From: Pseudomonadota bacterium
GTDB taxonomy: Bacteria > Pseudomonadota > Gammaproteobacteria > Burkholderiales > Burkholderiaceae_F
Direction: 5' to 3'
Assembly (NCBI GenBank): GCA_029778535.1
Contig: JAKOQB010000055.1
Coordinates: 1-64,000 of the forward strand
DNA: 64,000 nt
The position numbers and the translations under genes were made by a program. Position 1 is the first letter of the stretch. Every line of letters begins with the position of its first letter. This document shows, in pieces, positions 18,295-26,766 of this stretch. The notes beneath the pieces are model-generated. The model did not search any database. It was not told the origin of the DNA and saw nothing but the letters and a program-made list of their open reading frames with translations.

Positions 18295-19200
18295 ATGTCG
18301 AACAAGACCTACGACCCGATCACGCCGCACCGGGTTGCATTCCTCGGACTCGGCGTGATGGGGTTCCCGATGGCGGGCCATCTGGCGCGCGCCGGCCATC
18401 ACGTGACGGTCTACAACCGCACCGCGATGAAGGTCGAGCGCTGGCTCGACGAGTACGGCGGCAAGGCGGCCGCCACTCCGCGCGAGGCGGCGGCTGGAGC
18501 GCAGATCGTGTTCGCCTGCGTCGGCAACGACGACGACCTGCGCGCGGTGGTGCTCGGCGACCAGGGTGCATTCGCCGGCATGGCGCGCGATGCGATCTTC
18601 GTCGATCACACGACCGCGTCGGCCGCGGTCGCGCGCGAGCTGCACGCGCAGGCGCGCAGGCGCGGGCTGCACTTCGTCGATGCCCCCGTGTCGGGCGGGC
18701 AGGCGGGCGCGGTCAACGGGCTGCTCACGGTGATGTGCGGCGGCGACGCGGCGCCGTTCGAACGCGCGCAGCCGGTGGCGATGGCGTTCGCGCGCGCGGT
18801 CACTTTGGTCGGCGCCAGCGGCAGCGGCCAGCTCGCCAAGATGGTCAATCAGCTCGCGATCGCCGGCATGGTGCAGTCGCTGTCGGAGGCAATCAACTTC
18901 GGACAGGCGGCCGGGCTCGACATGAAGCTGGTGCTGCAGGTGATCGGCAAGGGCGCCGCGCAAAGCTGGCAGATGGACAACCGCGGCACGACGATGATCG
19001 ACGACAAGTTCGATTTCGGCTTCGCCGTCGACTGGATGCGTAAGGATCTGGGGCTGTGCCTGGACGAAGCCCGTCGCAACGGCGCGCCGCTGCCGGTCGC
19101 CGCGCTGGTCGACCAGTTCTATGCCGACCTGCAGGCGATGGGCGGCGGGCGCTGGGACACGTCGTCGCTGATTCGAAGGTTGCGGCACCCCCGGCATTGA
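18295..19200 (+). CDS. NAD(P)-dependent beta-hydroxyacid dehydrogenase
   Basis: 6-phosphogluconate dehydrogenase-like enzyme of the 3-hydroxyisobutyrate/tartronate semialdehyde reductase family (301 aa). The Rossmann motif is FLGLGVMGFPMAGHLARAGH (from about residue 15), substrate loop FVDAPVSGGQAGA, and catalytic Lys in GSGQLAKMVNQ. Substrates of this family are short beta-hydroxyacids; the exact one is unclear. Its TGA is immediately followed by the ATG of the ECF sigma gene, so it heads the long plus-strand run that contains the arsenosugar-like genes. Confidence 0.93.
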   Translation: MSNKTYDPITPHRVAFLGLGVMGFPMAGHLARAGHHVTVYNRTAMKVERWLDEYGGKAAATPREAAAGAQIVFACVGNDDDLRAVVLGDQGAFAGMARDAIFVDHTTASAAVARELHAQARRRGLHFVDAPVSGGQAGAVNGLLTVMCGGDAAPFERAQPVAMAFARAVTLVGASGSGQLAKMVNQLAIAGMVQSLSEAINFGQAAGLDMKLVLQVIGKGAAQSWQMDNRGTTMIDDKFDFGFAVDWMRKDLGLCLDEARRNGAPLPVAALVDQFYADLQAMGGGRWDTSSLIRRLRHPRH

Positions 19201-19773
19201 ATGGATGCGAGCGCGATTCAGCAGGTGCTCGGCGAACTGCGTCCCACGCTGGTCCGGATCGCGCGCCTGCAATTGCGCAACGACACCTGGGCCGAGGACG
19301 CGGTGTCCGAGACGCTGCTCGCCGCGCTTGAAAGCGCCGCCAGCTTCGCGCAGAAATCGCAGGTGAAGACGTGGGTGGTCGGGATCCTGAAGCACAAGAT
19401 CATCGACCAGTTTCGCCGCGCCAGCCGCGAAGTCTCGTCCGACGCGCAGATGGAAGCCGCGGAAGCCGACGACCTCGAGGAGCTGTACGACGCCGGCGGC
19501 CACAAGGCCGATCCGCCGCTCGACTGGGGCGACCCGCACGCGAGCCTGGAACGCACCGAGTTCTTCGAGATCCTGCAGATGTGCGTCGACGGGCTGCCGG
19601 CCGGGCTGGGGCGGATCTTCATGATGCGCGAATGGCTCGAATACGAAACCGAGCAGATCTGTAAGGAAATGTCGATCACCTCGACCAACTGCTTCGTGAT
19701 GCTGCACCGGGCGCGGATGCGGCTGCGGGAGTGCCTCGAAATGAACTGGTTTGCCGCGGGGAAATCGACGTGA
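19201..19773 (+). CDS. ECF-type RNA polymerase sigma factor
   Basis: Sigma-70 family factor of the extracytoplasmic function type (190 aa) with only regions 2 and 4. Region 2 is LVRIARLQLRNDTWAEDAVSE... FAQKSQVKTWVVGILKHKIID, and region 4 is LPAGLGRIFMMREWLEYETE... TSTNCFVMLHRARMRLRECL. The 35-residue linker between them is acidic. The start is the ATG directly after the dehydrogenase stop. The anti-sigma gene overlaps its stop by four bases, so stoichiometric production is expected. I infer that it controls the downstream radical-SAM cluster. Confidence 0.94.
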   Translation: MDASAIQQVLGELRPTLVRIARLQLRNDTWAEDAVSETLLAALESAASFAQKSQVKTWVVGILKHKIIDQFRRASREVSSDAQMEAAEADDLEELYDAGGHKADPPLDWGDPHASLERTEFFEILQMCVDGLPAGLGRIFMMREWLEYETEQICKEMSITSTNCFVMLHRARMRLRECLEMNWFAAGKST

Positions 19774-19964
19774 GAGCGCCCGGTTGGCTCAGGATCCGAT
19801 GCCAGCACGCGCACGAACTGATCAGCGCGCGGATGGACAACGCGCCGATCGGAGTCGCCGAGCGCTTCAGGCTGTGGCTGCACCTGCGGTTCTGCGACTT
19901 TTGCGCGCGGGTCGACAAGCAGATGAGCTTCATGCGCGAGGCGGTGCGGCGGCTGGACAAGTGA
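19770..19964 (+). CDS. zinc-finger anti-sigma factor (zf-HC2-like)
   Basis: A 64-aa cytosolic protein starting at GTG 19770, overlapping the sigma stop (GTGA). It has CQHAHELISARMD near the N-terminus and HLRFCDFCARV, the H-x3-C-x2-C metal site of ZAS-type anti-sigma factors. There is no membrane segment, so it is a soluble sensor likely released by thiol oxidation or metal or metalloid binding at the Cys/His site. An alternative ATG at 19731 would lie inside the sigma gene and is not favoured. Confidence 0.88.
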   Translation: MRAPGWLRIRCQHAHELISARMDNAPIGVAERFRLWLHLRFCDFCARVDKQMSFMREAVRRLDK

Positions 19965-19966
19965 CC

Positions 19967-19995
19967 GGAATCCGGCGCCGGTGGTCGTGCGTACT
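19967..19995 (+). promoter_or_regulatory. possible ECF-type promoter before arsS
   Basis: GGAATC (19967-19972) and CGTACT (19990-19995) are spaced by 17 bases, resembling -35 GGAAC and -10 CGT-type ECF promoters. It sits directly after the anti-sigma gene and about 90 bases before the arsS ATG. The match is loose; autoregulated expression of the cluster is only a suggestion. Confidence 0.3.
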
Positions 19996-20086
19996 GGTAC
20001 CTGATCGGCGGATCGTCCGCGCCGGCGCGGACCGGTAAGGTTTGCCCTGCTGCGCCGACGAACCGAATTGCCCGCGGAACGACGCC

Positions 20087-21058
20087 ATGCACGCCACCCT
20101 GCCACTGCTCAGACAGACCGACTTCCCCGCGATCCGCCGCCGCGCGGTTGACACCTTGCAGGTCAACCTCGGCTACACCTGCAACCAGTCCTGCGTGCAT
20201 TGCCATGTGAACGCCGGCCCGAACCGGACCGAGCAGATGGACCGCGCGACGATCGACCTGGTGCTCGACGTGGCGACCGCGAAGGACATCCGCACGCTCG
20301 ACCTCACCGGCGGCGCGCCGGAACTCAATCCGCACTTCCGCGACCTGGTGCGCGAGGCGCGCTCATCGGGAAAACGCGGCGGCATCCACGTGATCGATCG
20401 CTGCAACCTGACGATCCTGTTCGAACCCGGCCAGGAAGGGCTGGCGGAATTCCTCGCGCAGCACGAGGTCGAGATCGTCGCGTCGCTGCCCTGCTACCTC
20501 GAGGACAACGTCGACCGCCAGCGCGGTAAAGGGGTGTTCGACAAGAGCATTCACGCGCTGCAGTTGCTCAATTCGCTCGGCTACGGCACACGGCTGCCGC
20601 TGTCGCTGGTCTACAACCCGCAGGGTCCGTCACTGCCGCCAGACCAGGTCAAGCTCGAGGCCGACTATCGCCGCATGCTGGGCGAACGCTTCGGCATCGA
20701 ATTCACGCGCCTGCTGGCGCTGGCCAACATGCCGATCGCGCGCTTCGGCTCAACGCTGATCAGCAAGGGACAGTTGCGCGACTACATGACGACGCTGCGG
20801 CAGGCGCACCGGCCGGACAACGTTGAGCGCGTGATGTGCCGCTCGCTGGTGTCGGTCGACTGGCAAGGATATCTGTACGACTGCGACTTCAACCAGATGC
20901 TCGGCCTGCACCTGCACGAGGGCGGCCGCGGCCACGGCCGCATCCACCTCGAAGACTGGCTGGAGATGGACCTCGCCGGCAATCCGATCGTGGTGGCGGA
21001 TCATTGCTATGGGTGCACAGCCGGCCAAGGGTCGAGCTGCGGGGGAGCCCTGGCGTGA
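20087..21058 (+). CDS. arsS: arsenosugar biosynthesis-type radical SAM protein ArsS
   Basis: Radical S-adenosylmethionine enzyme (323 aa). The CNQSCVHC motif (C32, C36, C39) binds the 4Fe-4S cluster, preceded by VDTLQVNLGYT. LTGGAPELNPHFRDLV is the GGE-like motif. The C-terminal DUF3641-type region keeps DWQGYLYDCDFNQMLGL and the Cys-rich tail DHCYGCTAGQGSSCGG. The family's ArsS adds an adenosyl carbon skeleton to methylated arsenic in arsenosugar synthesis. ATG 20087 is favoured over an in-frame TTG at 20042. The last codons and stop lie at the edge of heptamer array B. Confidence 0.9.
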   Translation: MHATLPLLRQTDFPAIRRRAVDTLQVNLGYTCNQSCVHCHVNAGPNRTEQMDRATIDLVLDVATAKDIRTLDLTGGAPELNPHFRDLVREARSSGKRGGIHVIDRCNLTILFEPGQEGLAEFLAQHEVEIVASLPCYLEDNVDRQRGKGVFDKSIHALQLLNSLGYGTRLPLSLVYNPQGPSLPPDQVKLEADYRRMLGERFGIEFTRLLALANMPIARFGSTLISKGQLRDYMTTLRQAHRPDNVERVMCRSLVSVDWQGYLYDCDFNQMLGLHLHEGGRGHGRIHLEDWLEMDLAGNPIVVADHCYGCTAGQGSSCGGALA

Positions 21059-21217
21059 TCTGTGATCCGTGATCCGTGAAAGCGGACTGGTGAGCGCTTC
21101 GGGATCGAAGACGATGCAGTACTCCGCCGCCGCTCGTGAAGCGCAGGCTGCCGCAGTTGTCAACGGATCACGGATCACGGATCACGGATCACAGATCACG
21201 AATCACGGATCACGATC
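21055..21217. repeat. Heptamer repeat array B, overlapping two coding ends
   Basis: The left arm of GTGATCY units (21055-21078) supplies the arsS stop codon. The right arm (21163-21217) holds seven to eight GGATCAC-type units and is read in frame as Ile-Thr-Asp-His-Gly-Ser in the metallophosphoesterase N-terminus. An 84-base spacer separates the arms. It is the same family as arrays at 12951-13024 and 50773-50869. Confidence 0.9.
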
Positions 21218-22172
21218 CGCGGCCGCCGGCCGCATTTGCCCTCCCCACTACGGCTATTCCCCGCGCGTATTCGCCCGGGCCGCTGAATTCGCCGAAGACA
21301 CGATCTACGTTGTCGGCGGGTTGTACGGCAACGCGTTCGCGCTCGATGCGATCGAGCGGCTCGCGGCGCAGGAACCGGTCGCGCCGCGGCTCGTGTTCAA
21401 CGGCGACTACCACTGGTTCGATGCCGACCCGCACCTGTTCGCCGAGATCGAGCGCCGGGTGCGGGCGAAGCCGAATGTCGCGCTGCGCGGCAACGTCGAG
21501 ACCGAACTGGCCAGCAGCGATGCGGCCGCGGGCTGCGGTTGCGCGTACCCGGAGTCGGTGCCGGACGACGACGTGGAGCGCAGCAACGCGATCCTCGAAC
21601 GGCTGCGCGCGGTCGCGACCGCTTGCGGCGCAGCGCGGCCGGAGCTGCCGATGCACGCGGTCGTCGCGGCCGGCGGCGCGCGGATCGCCATCGTGCACGG
21701 CGATGCGTGGTCGCTGGCCGGCTGGCGTTTCGCGGGCGAGGCGCTGCACGATTCCGCGCACGAGGCGCAGTTGATCACCGCGTTCGAACAGGCCGCCGTC
21801 GACGGCTTCGCATGCAGCCATACCTGCGCGCCGGCGCTGAAGGTGCTCGGCAGCCGCTTCGTGATCAACAACGGCGCGGCTGGCATGGCGAACTTCGAAG
21901 GCACCACGCACGGCGTGCTCACGCGCGTGTCGATCCATCCGCCGTCAGGCGCGATCGCCCACGCGCGGCTGTACGGGATCCGGCTGGCCGATGTCCACGT
22001 CGACGCGCTGCGCATCGATTTCGACATCGCCGCGTGGCTCGAGCGCTTCGATGCGCTGTGGCATGCAGATTCACCCGCCGCAATGTCGTACCGGCGCCGC
22101 ATCGTCGCGGGACCGCGCTTCACCGTCGCGCAGGCGCTCTGCGCAGCGCGCACCGCCCCGCCGTGCGGGTAG
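21114..22172 (+). CDS. metallophosphoesterase family protein paired with arsS
   Basis: Calcineurin-like phosphoesterase. The conserved part begins at CPPHYGYSPRVFARAAEFA and includes YVVGGLYGNAFALDAIERL, LVFNGDYHWF (GD metal motif), LRGNVETELA (GN-E), VVAAGGARIAIVHGDAWSLAGW and CSHTCAPALK (final His). The first ~40 residues before this block are encoded by repeat array B and look non-native. ATG 21114 is the most plausible start left in frame; GTG 21069 is also possible. Genes of this type accompany arsS elsewhere, so a role in dephosphorylating a sugar-phosphate intermediate is inferred. Length 352 aa from 21114. Confidence 0.8.
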   Translation: MQYSAAAREAQAAAVVNGSRITDHGSQITNHGSRSAAAGRICPPHYGYSPRVFARAAEFAEDTIYVVGGLYGNAFALDAIERLAAQEPVAPRLVFNGDYHWFDADPHLFAEIERRVRAKPNVALRGNVETELASSDAAAGCGCAYPESVPDDDVERSNAILERLRAVATACGAARPELPMHAVVAAGGARIAIVHGDAWSLAGWRFAGEALHDSAHEAQLITAFEQAAVDGFACSHTCAPALKVLGSRFVINNGAAGMANFEGTTHGVLTRVSIHPPSGAIAHARLYGIRLADVHVDALRIDFDIAAWLERFDALWHADSPAAMSYRRRIVAGPRFTVAQALCAARTAPPCG

Positions 22173-22253
22173 TCTTTCCGTAAGACGGCACGAACCAATT
22201 CGACTGATCGCGGCCGGGCACGCGCCCGCGCATCACGAATCGTTGGGGGAATC

Positions 22254-24473
22254 ATGGACAGGAAGCGACTCGCGCTGCTGGCGCTGATCATCGCGGCGAT
22301 CGCCGCGTTCTTCATCTTCGACCTGAAGCAGTACTTCAGTATCGAGTACTTCCAGGCCAGCCGCGCCAGGATCGAGGCGTATCGCGACGCCAACTACCTG
22401 CAGACGGCGGCGATCTTCTTCCTCGTGTACGTGGCGGTGACCGCTCTGTCGCTGCCGGGCGCCGCGGTGATGACGCTGGCGGCCGGCGCGATCTTCGGGC
22501 TCGCGGCCGGCGTGGTGCTGGTGTCGTTCGCCTCCGCGATCGGAGCCACGCTCGCGTTCCTGATTTCCCGGCTGATCCTCGGCGAGTGGGTGCAGCAGAA
22601 GTTCGGCGACAAGCTGGCGCCGATCAACGCCGGCATCGACAAGGAAGGCGCGTTTTACCTGTTCGCGCTGCGGCTGGTGCCGCTGTTCCCGTTCTTCGTG
22701 ATCAACCTCGTGATGGGGCTGACGAAGATCCGCACCACCACGTTCTACTGGGTCAGCCAGATCGGCATGCTGGCGGGCACGATCGTGTACGTGTACGCCG
22801 GTACGCAGCTCGGACAGTTCCGGATCTCGGCCGGGCTCGTCTTCGCGTTCGTGCTGCTCGGCGTCTTCCCGCTGGTCGCCAAGAAGGTCCTCGACGCGAT
22901 CAAGGCGCGCAAGGTCTACGCCAAGTGGGAGGACCAGCGCCCGCCAAAGTATGACTACAACATGGTCGTGATCGGCGCCGGCAGCGCGGGGCTGGTATCG
23001 GCCTACATCGCGGCGGCGACCAAGGCGAAGGTCGCGCTGGTCGAGAAGCACAGGATGGGCGGCGACTGCCTGAACACCGGCTGCGTGCCGAGCAAGGCGC
23101 TGATCCGCTCGGCCAAGCTGCTGTCGCACATCGCGCGCTCGAAGGAGTTCGGCGTCGAGAAGGCCAGTGCGAGCTTCAGCTTCGCCGACGTGATGGAACG
23201 CGTGGCCAAGGTCGTGAAGACGGTCGAACCGCACGACTCGGTCGAGCGCTACACCGGCCTGGGCGTGGAATGCATCACCGGAGCCGCGAAGATCACGTCG
23301 CCGTGGACGGTCGAGGTGACAACCGCCGCCGGCAGGAAGACGCTGACGACGAAGAACATCGTGATCGCCGCCGGCGCGCGGCCGTTCGTGCCGCCGATCC
23401 CCGGCATCGAGGAGGTCGGCTACCTGACCTCGGACACGGTGTGGAATCTGCGCGAACTTCCGAAGCGGCTGGTGGTTCTCGGCGGCGGGCCGATCGGCTC
23501 GGAACTGACACAGGCGTTCGCGCGCTTCGGCAGCCAGGTCACGCAGGTCGAAATGCTGCCGCGGATCATGATCCGCGAGGACCCGGAAGTCTCCGAACTG
23601 GTCAAGAAACAGTTCGAAGCCGAGGGCATCCGAGTCCTCACCGGGCACAAGGCCAAGCGCTTCCTGGTCGAGAACGGCGAGAAGGTCGCGATCGTCGAGC
23701 ACAACGGGCAGGACATCCGCATCCCGTTCGATGCGCTGCTGGTGGCGGTCGGGCGCGTGGCCAACACGCACGGCTACGGGCTGGAGGAACTCGGCATCGG
23801 CACGACGAAGGCGCGCACCGTCGAGACCGACGACTACCTGCAGACGATCTACCCGAACATCTTCGCCTGCGGCGACGTGGCGGGACCGTACCAGTTCACG
23901 CACACCGCCGCGCACCAGGCGTGGTACGCGGCGGTCAATGCGCTGTTCGGCACGTTCAGGCGCTTCAAGGCCGACTACCGGGTGATCCCGTGGGCGACGT
24001 TCACCGAGCCCGAGGTCGCGCGCGTCGGGCTGAACGAAACCGAGGCGAAGGAGAAGAACATTCCGCACACGGTGACGGTCTATGGCATTGACGATCTGGA
24101 CCGCGCGATCGCCGACGGCGAGGCGCACGGTTTCGTCAAGGTGTTGACGAAGCTGGGCACCGACCAGATCCTCGGCGTGACGATCGCGGGCGAACATGCG
24201 GGCGACCTGCTCGCCGAATACGTGCTGGCAATGAAATACAACCTCGGCCTCGCCAAGATCCTCGGCACGATCCACACCTATCCGACGCTCGCCGAGGCGA
24301 ACAAATACGCGGCCGGCAACTGGAAGCGCTCGACCGTCACGCAGGGCCAGTGGGCGTTCCTGACCGCGTTCCAGGCGTGGCGCCGCGGCGCGTTCGGCTT
24401 GGGAACGGTGCTGGGCAAGCTCGGGGCGCTGCTCAGCGACAAGCGCAAGGCGTATGCGGCCGAAGCACATTGA
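22254..24473 (+). CDS. VTT-domain / flavin disulfide oxidoreductase fusion
   Basis: A 739-aa two-part protein. Residues 1-215 are a DedA/TVP38-type VTT membrane domain (SLPGAAVMTLAAGAIFGLAA and LRLVPLFPFFVINLVMGLT). From residue 235 it is a class I pyridine nucleotide-disulfide oxidoreductase: FAD motif GAGSAG (241-246), redox pair GGDCLNTGCVPSK (C272, C277), the NAD motif LGGGPIGSEL, and HTYPTLAEANKY at the dimer end. The second part resembles mercuric reductase or lipoamide dehydrogenase. The fusion ties a thiol or metalloid reductase to the membrane. It begins 81 bases after the phosphoesterase, with GGGGGAA as ribosome site. Confidence 0.93.
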   Translation: MDRKRLALLALIIAAIAAFFIFDLKQYFSIEYFQASRARIEAYRDANYLQTAAIFFLVYVAVTALSLPGAAVMTLAAGAIFGLAAGVVLVSFASAIGATLAFLISRLILGEWVQQKFGDKLAPINAGIDKEGAFYLFALRLVPLFPFFVINLVMGLTKIRTTTFYWVSQIGMLAGTIVYVYAGTQLGQFRISAGLVFAFVLLGVFPLVAKKVLDAIKARKVYAKWEDQRPPKYDYNMVVIGAGSAGLVSAYIAAATKAKVALVEKHRMGGDCLNTGCVPSKALIRSAKLLSHIARSKEFGVEKASASFSFADVMERVAKVVKTVEPHDSVERYTGLGVECITGAAKITSPWTVEVTTAAGRKTLTTKNIVIAAGARPFVPPIPGIEEVGYLTSDTVWNLRELPKRLVVLGGGPIGSELTQAFARFGSQVTQVEMLPRIMIREDPEVSELVKKQFEAEGIRVLTGHKAKRFLVENGEKVAIVEHNGQDIRIPFDALLVAVGRVANTHGYGLEELGIGTTKARTVETDDYLQTIYPNIFACGDVAGPYQFTHTAAHQAWYAAVNALFGTFRRFKADYRVIPWATFTEPEVARVGLNETEAKEKNIPHTVTVYGIDDLDRAIADGEAHGFVKVLTKLGTDQILGVTIAGEHAGDLLAEYVLAMKYNLGLAKILGTIHTYPTLAEANKYAAGNWKRSTVTQGQWAFLTAFQAWRRGAFGLGTVLGKLGALLSDKRKAYAAEAH

Positions 24474-24480
24474 GCGCGCG

Positions 24481-25284
24481 ATGAAACAGCTCCTGGCCGC
24501 GCTGCTGCTCGTGCCCCTGCTGGCGCTCGCGCAGGGCTTCGATCACACGCACGCCGCATGGACCGCGCTGCTCGCGCAGCACGTGAAGCCGATCGCCAAC
24601 GGCAACGCATCGCAGGTCGACTACAAGGGCTTCGCCGCCGACCGTGCCGCGCTGGACGCGTACGTCAAGTCGCTGTCCGACGTGCCGGCGGCGGAATTCG
24701 CAAAGTGGAGCCGCGCGCAGCAGTTCGCGTTCCTTGCCAACGCGTACAACGCGCTGACGATCGAGAAGGTGCTGACGCGCTACCCGCGCCTGAAGTCGAT
24801 CCGCGACTTCGGCCTCGTGATCGGCAACCCGTGGAAGGACGAATTCTTCGCGCTGCTGGGGGCCAGGCACAGTCTCGACTGGATCGAGCACGAAACGCTC
24901 CGCGCGCCCGGCGTCTACGACGATCCGCGCGTGCACGTCGCCGTCGTGTGCGCGTCGGTCGGCTGCCCGATGCTCGCCACGCAGGCCTTCACCGCCGACC
25001 GGCTGGACGCGCAGCTCGACGATCAGTTCCGCCGTTTCATGTCGGACCGCTCGCGCAACCGCTACGACCCGCGCACGAAGACGGTCGAGCTGTCGTCGAT
25101 CTTCGACTGGTACGGCAAGGACTTCGAGCACGGGTACAAGGGATTCGCCGGCGTGCAGGACGTGGTGGCGAAATACGCCGACCAGCTTGCCGACAGCCCG
25201 GCCGACCGCGCGCTGCTGCGCGCGAAGATGGTGCCGATCCGCTTCCTCGACTACGACTGGTCGCTGAACGATGTCCGCCAGTAG
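24481..25284 (+). CDS. DUF547 domain exported protein
   Basis: A 267-aa protein with signal peptide MKQLLAALLLVPLLALAQGF, then the DUF547 domain: YKGFAADRAALDAYVKSLS, QQFAFLANAYNALTIEKVL, DWIEHETLR and HVAVVCASVGCPML. The conserved Asn/His/Cys residues suggest a papain-like or transglutaminase-like fold, but activity is unproven. It starts seven bases after the oxidoreductase stop, so it is co-transcribed. DUF547 proteins accompany the arsenosugar-type glycosyltransferases in several genomes, to my knowledge. Confidence 0.88.
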   Translation: MKQLLAALLLVPLLALAQGFDHTHAAWTALLAQHVKPIANGNASQVDYKGFAADRAALDAYVKSLSDVPAAEFAKWSRAQQFAFLANAYNALTIEKVLTRYPRLKSIRDFGLVIGNPWKDEFFALLGARHSLDWIEHETLRAPGVYDDPRVHVAVVCASVGCPMLATQAFTADRLDAQLDDQFRRFMSDRSRNRYDPRTKTVELSSIFDWYGKDFEHGYKGFAGVQDVVAKYADQLADSPADRALLRAKMVPIRFLDYDWSLNDVRQ

Positions 25285-25293
25285 CATCCGCTT

Positions 25294-25995
25294 GTGCGAC
25301 TGGCGATCATCATTCCCGTACTGAACGAAGCGCAGTCCGTCGCCACCGCGATCGAGCGCCTAGCCGGCCTGCGCGCGCGCGGCGCGCGCGTGATCGTCGT
25401 CGACGGCGGCAGCCACGACGACACCGTGCGCCAGGCGGCCGGCGCCGACCGCGTGATCGCGTCGGCGCGCGGGCGCAGCCTGCAGATGAACGCGGGTGCG
25501 CGCGCGCCGGAGGCCGCCGCGAGCGACGTTCTGCTGTTCCTGCACGCCGACACCATTTTGCCGCCCGAGGCTGACCGGATCATCTATCGGGCACTGGCGC
25601 ACTCCGACCGCGTGTGGGGGCGCTTCGACGTGTCGATTGCGGCCGAGGACGCGCGCCACCAGGCCGCGCTCGGCGCGGTCGCGGCGCTGATGAACTGGCG
25701 CTCGCGGCTGACCGGCATCGCCACCGGCGACCAGGCGCTGTTCATCGAGCGCGGCAGCTTCGTCGCGCTGGAGGGTTTCGCGCCGATCCCGTTGATGGAG
25801 GACGTCGAGTTCTGCCGCCGCGCACGCCGGCTGTCGCGGCCGATCGCGTTGCGCGATCGCGTTCGCACCTCCGGCCGCCGCTGGGAAAGGAACGGCGTGC
25901 TGCGAACCATCGTCCTGATGTGGCGCCTGCGTGCCGCGTATTTCTTCGGTGCGGATCCGGCGCGGCTCGTCGCCCGCTATCGCGACATCCGATGA
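25294..25995 (+). CDS. TIGR04283-type glycosyltransferase
   Basis: GT2-family glycosyltransferase (233 aa) of the type named for arsenosugar biosynthesis clusters. GTG 25294 gives (M)RLAIIIPVLNEAQSV. VIVVDGGSHDDTV carries the DGGS loop, LLFLHADTILPP the DxD-like metal motif, and TGIATGDQALFIERG with LMEDVEFCRRAR the acceptor part. It lies nine bases after the DUF547 gene and overlaps the next gene by four bases (ATGA). The sugar donor and acceptor are not known from the sequence. Confidence 0.9.
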   Translation: MRLAIIIPVLNEAQSVATAIERLAGLRARGARVIVVDGGSHDDTVRQAAGADRVIASARGRSLQMNAGARAPEAAASDVLLFLHADTILPPEADRIIYRALAHSDRVWGRFDVSIAAEDARHQAALGAVAALMNWRSRLTGIATGDQALFIERGSFVALEGFAPIPLMEDVEFCRRARRLSRPIALRDRVRTSGRRWERNGVLRTIVLMWRLRAAYFFGADPARLVARYRDIR

Positions 25996-26627
25996 CCGCA
26001 CCCACGTTCGCCATCGGCGTGTTCGCCCGAGCGCCGATCGCGGGTCAGGGCAAGACCCGCCTGCTGCCCGCGATCGGCGCGGCCGGAACCGAACGGCTGC
26101 AGGCGCACCTGATCGAACGGGCGCTCTCCGCGGCCTGCAGCATTTCGCACGCGCAGGTGACGCTGTTCGTGGCCGGCGATCCGCAGCACCCGTTCATCGC
26201 TTCGTGCGCGCGGCGGTTCGGCATCGCGACCCGCGCGCAGATCGAAGGTGATCTCGGAGCGCGCATGCACGCGGCATTCGTCGAACTGCTGGCGAAGTTG
26301 CCGCGCGCGCTGATCGTCGGCGTCGACAACCTGACGCTGACCGGCGAGGTGCTGCGGCAGGCCGACGCGGCACTGCCGACGGCAGACGTGGTCGTGCAGC
26401 CGGCGGACGACGGCGGCTACACGCTGATCGGGCTCGCGCAGCCGCGCGCCGCGCTGTTCGAGTCGATTCCGTGGGGCACACCGGAGGTGATGCGGCTGAC
26501 GCGCGCGCGGATCGCGCGCGAGCATCTGCGGCTCGCCGAGCTGCCGACGACCTGGGATCTCGATACGCCGGCCGACCTCGAGCGCGCACTGCGGGCCGGG
26601 CTGCTGTCCGACTCGGTGTACCGATAG
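25992..26627 (+). CDS. TIGR04282-type glycosyltransferase (DUF2064)
   Basis: A 211-aa nucleotidyl/glycosyltransferase-like protein, partner of TIGR04283 enzymes in arsenosugar-type clusters. It reads MTAPTFAIGVFARAPIAGQG-KTRL, then LIVGVDNLTLT, where most relatives have GTDCP, so two canonical residues are changed. VQPADDGGYTLIGL and IPWGTPEVMRLTR match the family. ATG 25992 overlaps the preceding stop. The altered metal motif may mean changed specificity or reduced activity. Confidence 0.9.
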   Translation: MTAPTFAIGVFARAPIAGQGKTRLLPAIGAAGTERLQAHLIERALSAACSISHAQVTLFVAGDPQHPFIASCARRFGIATRAQIEGDLGARMHAAFVELLAKLPRALIVGVDNLTLTGEVLRQADAALPTADVVVQPADDGGYTLIGLAQPRAALFESIPWGTPEVMRLTRARIAREHLRLAELPTTWDLDTPADLERALRAGLLSDSVYR

Positions 26628-26766
26628 CCGGCCCTGCACATCGGCACCGCGGCCGCAAGCACCGTCACACGGCATTGCCGGGCGACGCCGGCGGCCTTGT
26701 ATCCTCCGCTGCCGCTACCGGAGCATGACGCTTGCAGCACGCCGCCGACACGAGCCGGGAAAATCG

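Noticed and set aside
22233..24470. Long open frame (about 745 codons) opposite the VTT fusion gene, and similar ones opposite ccoI, glnS, tctA and the gamma-glutamyltransferase
   Set aside because: They are rich in Arg, His, Gln and Ala, have no ribosome sites or family motifs, and mirror the third-position GC bias of the real genes.
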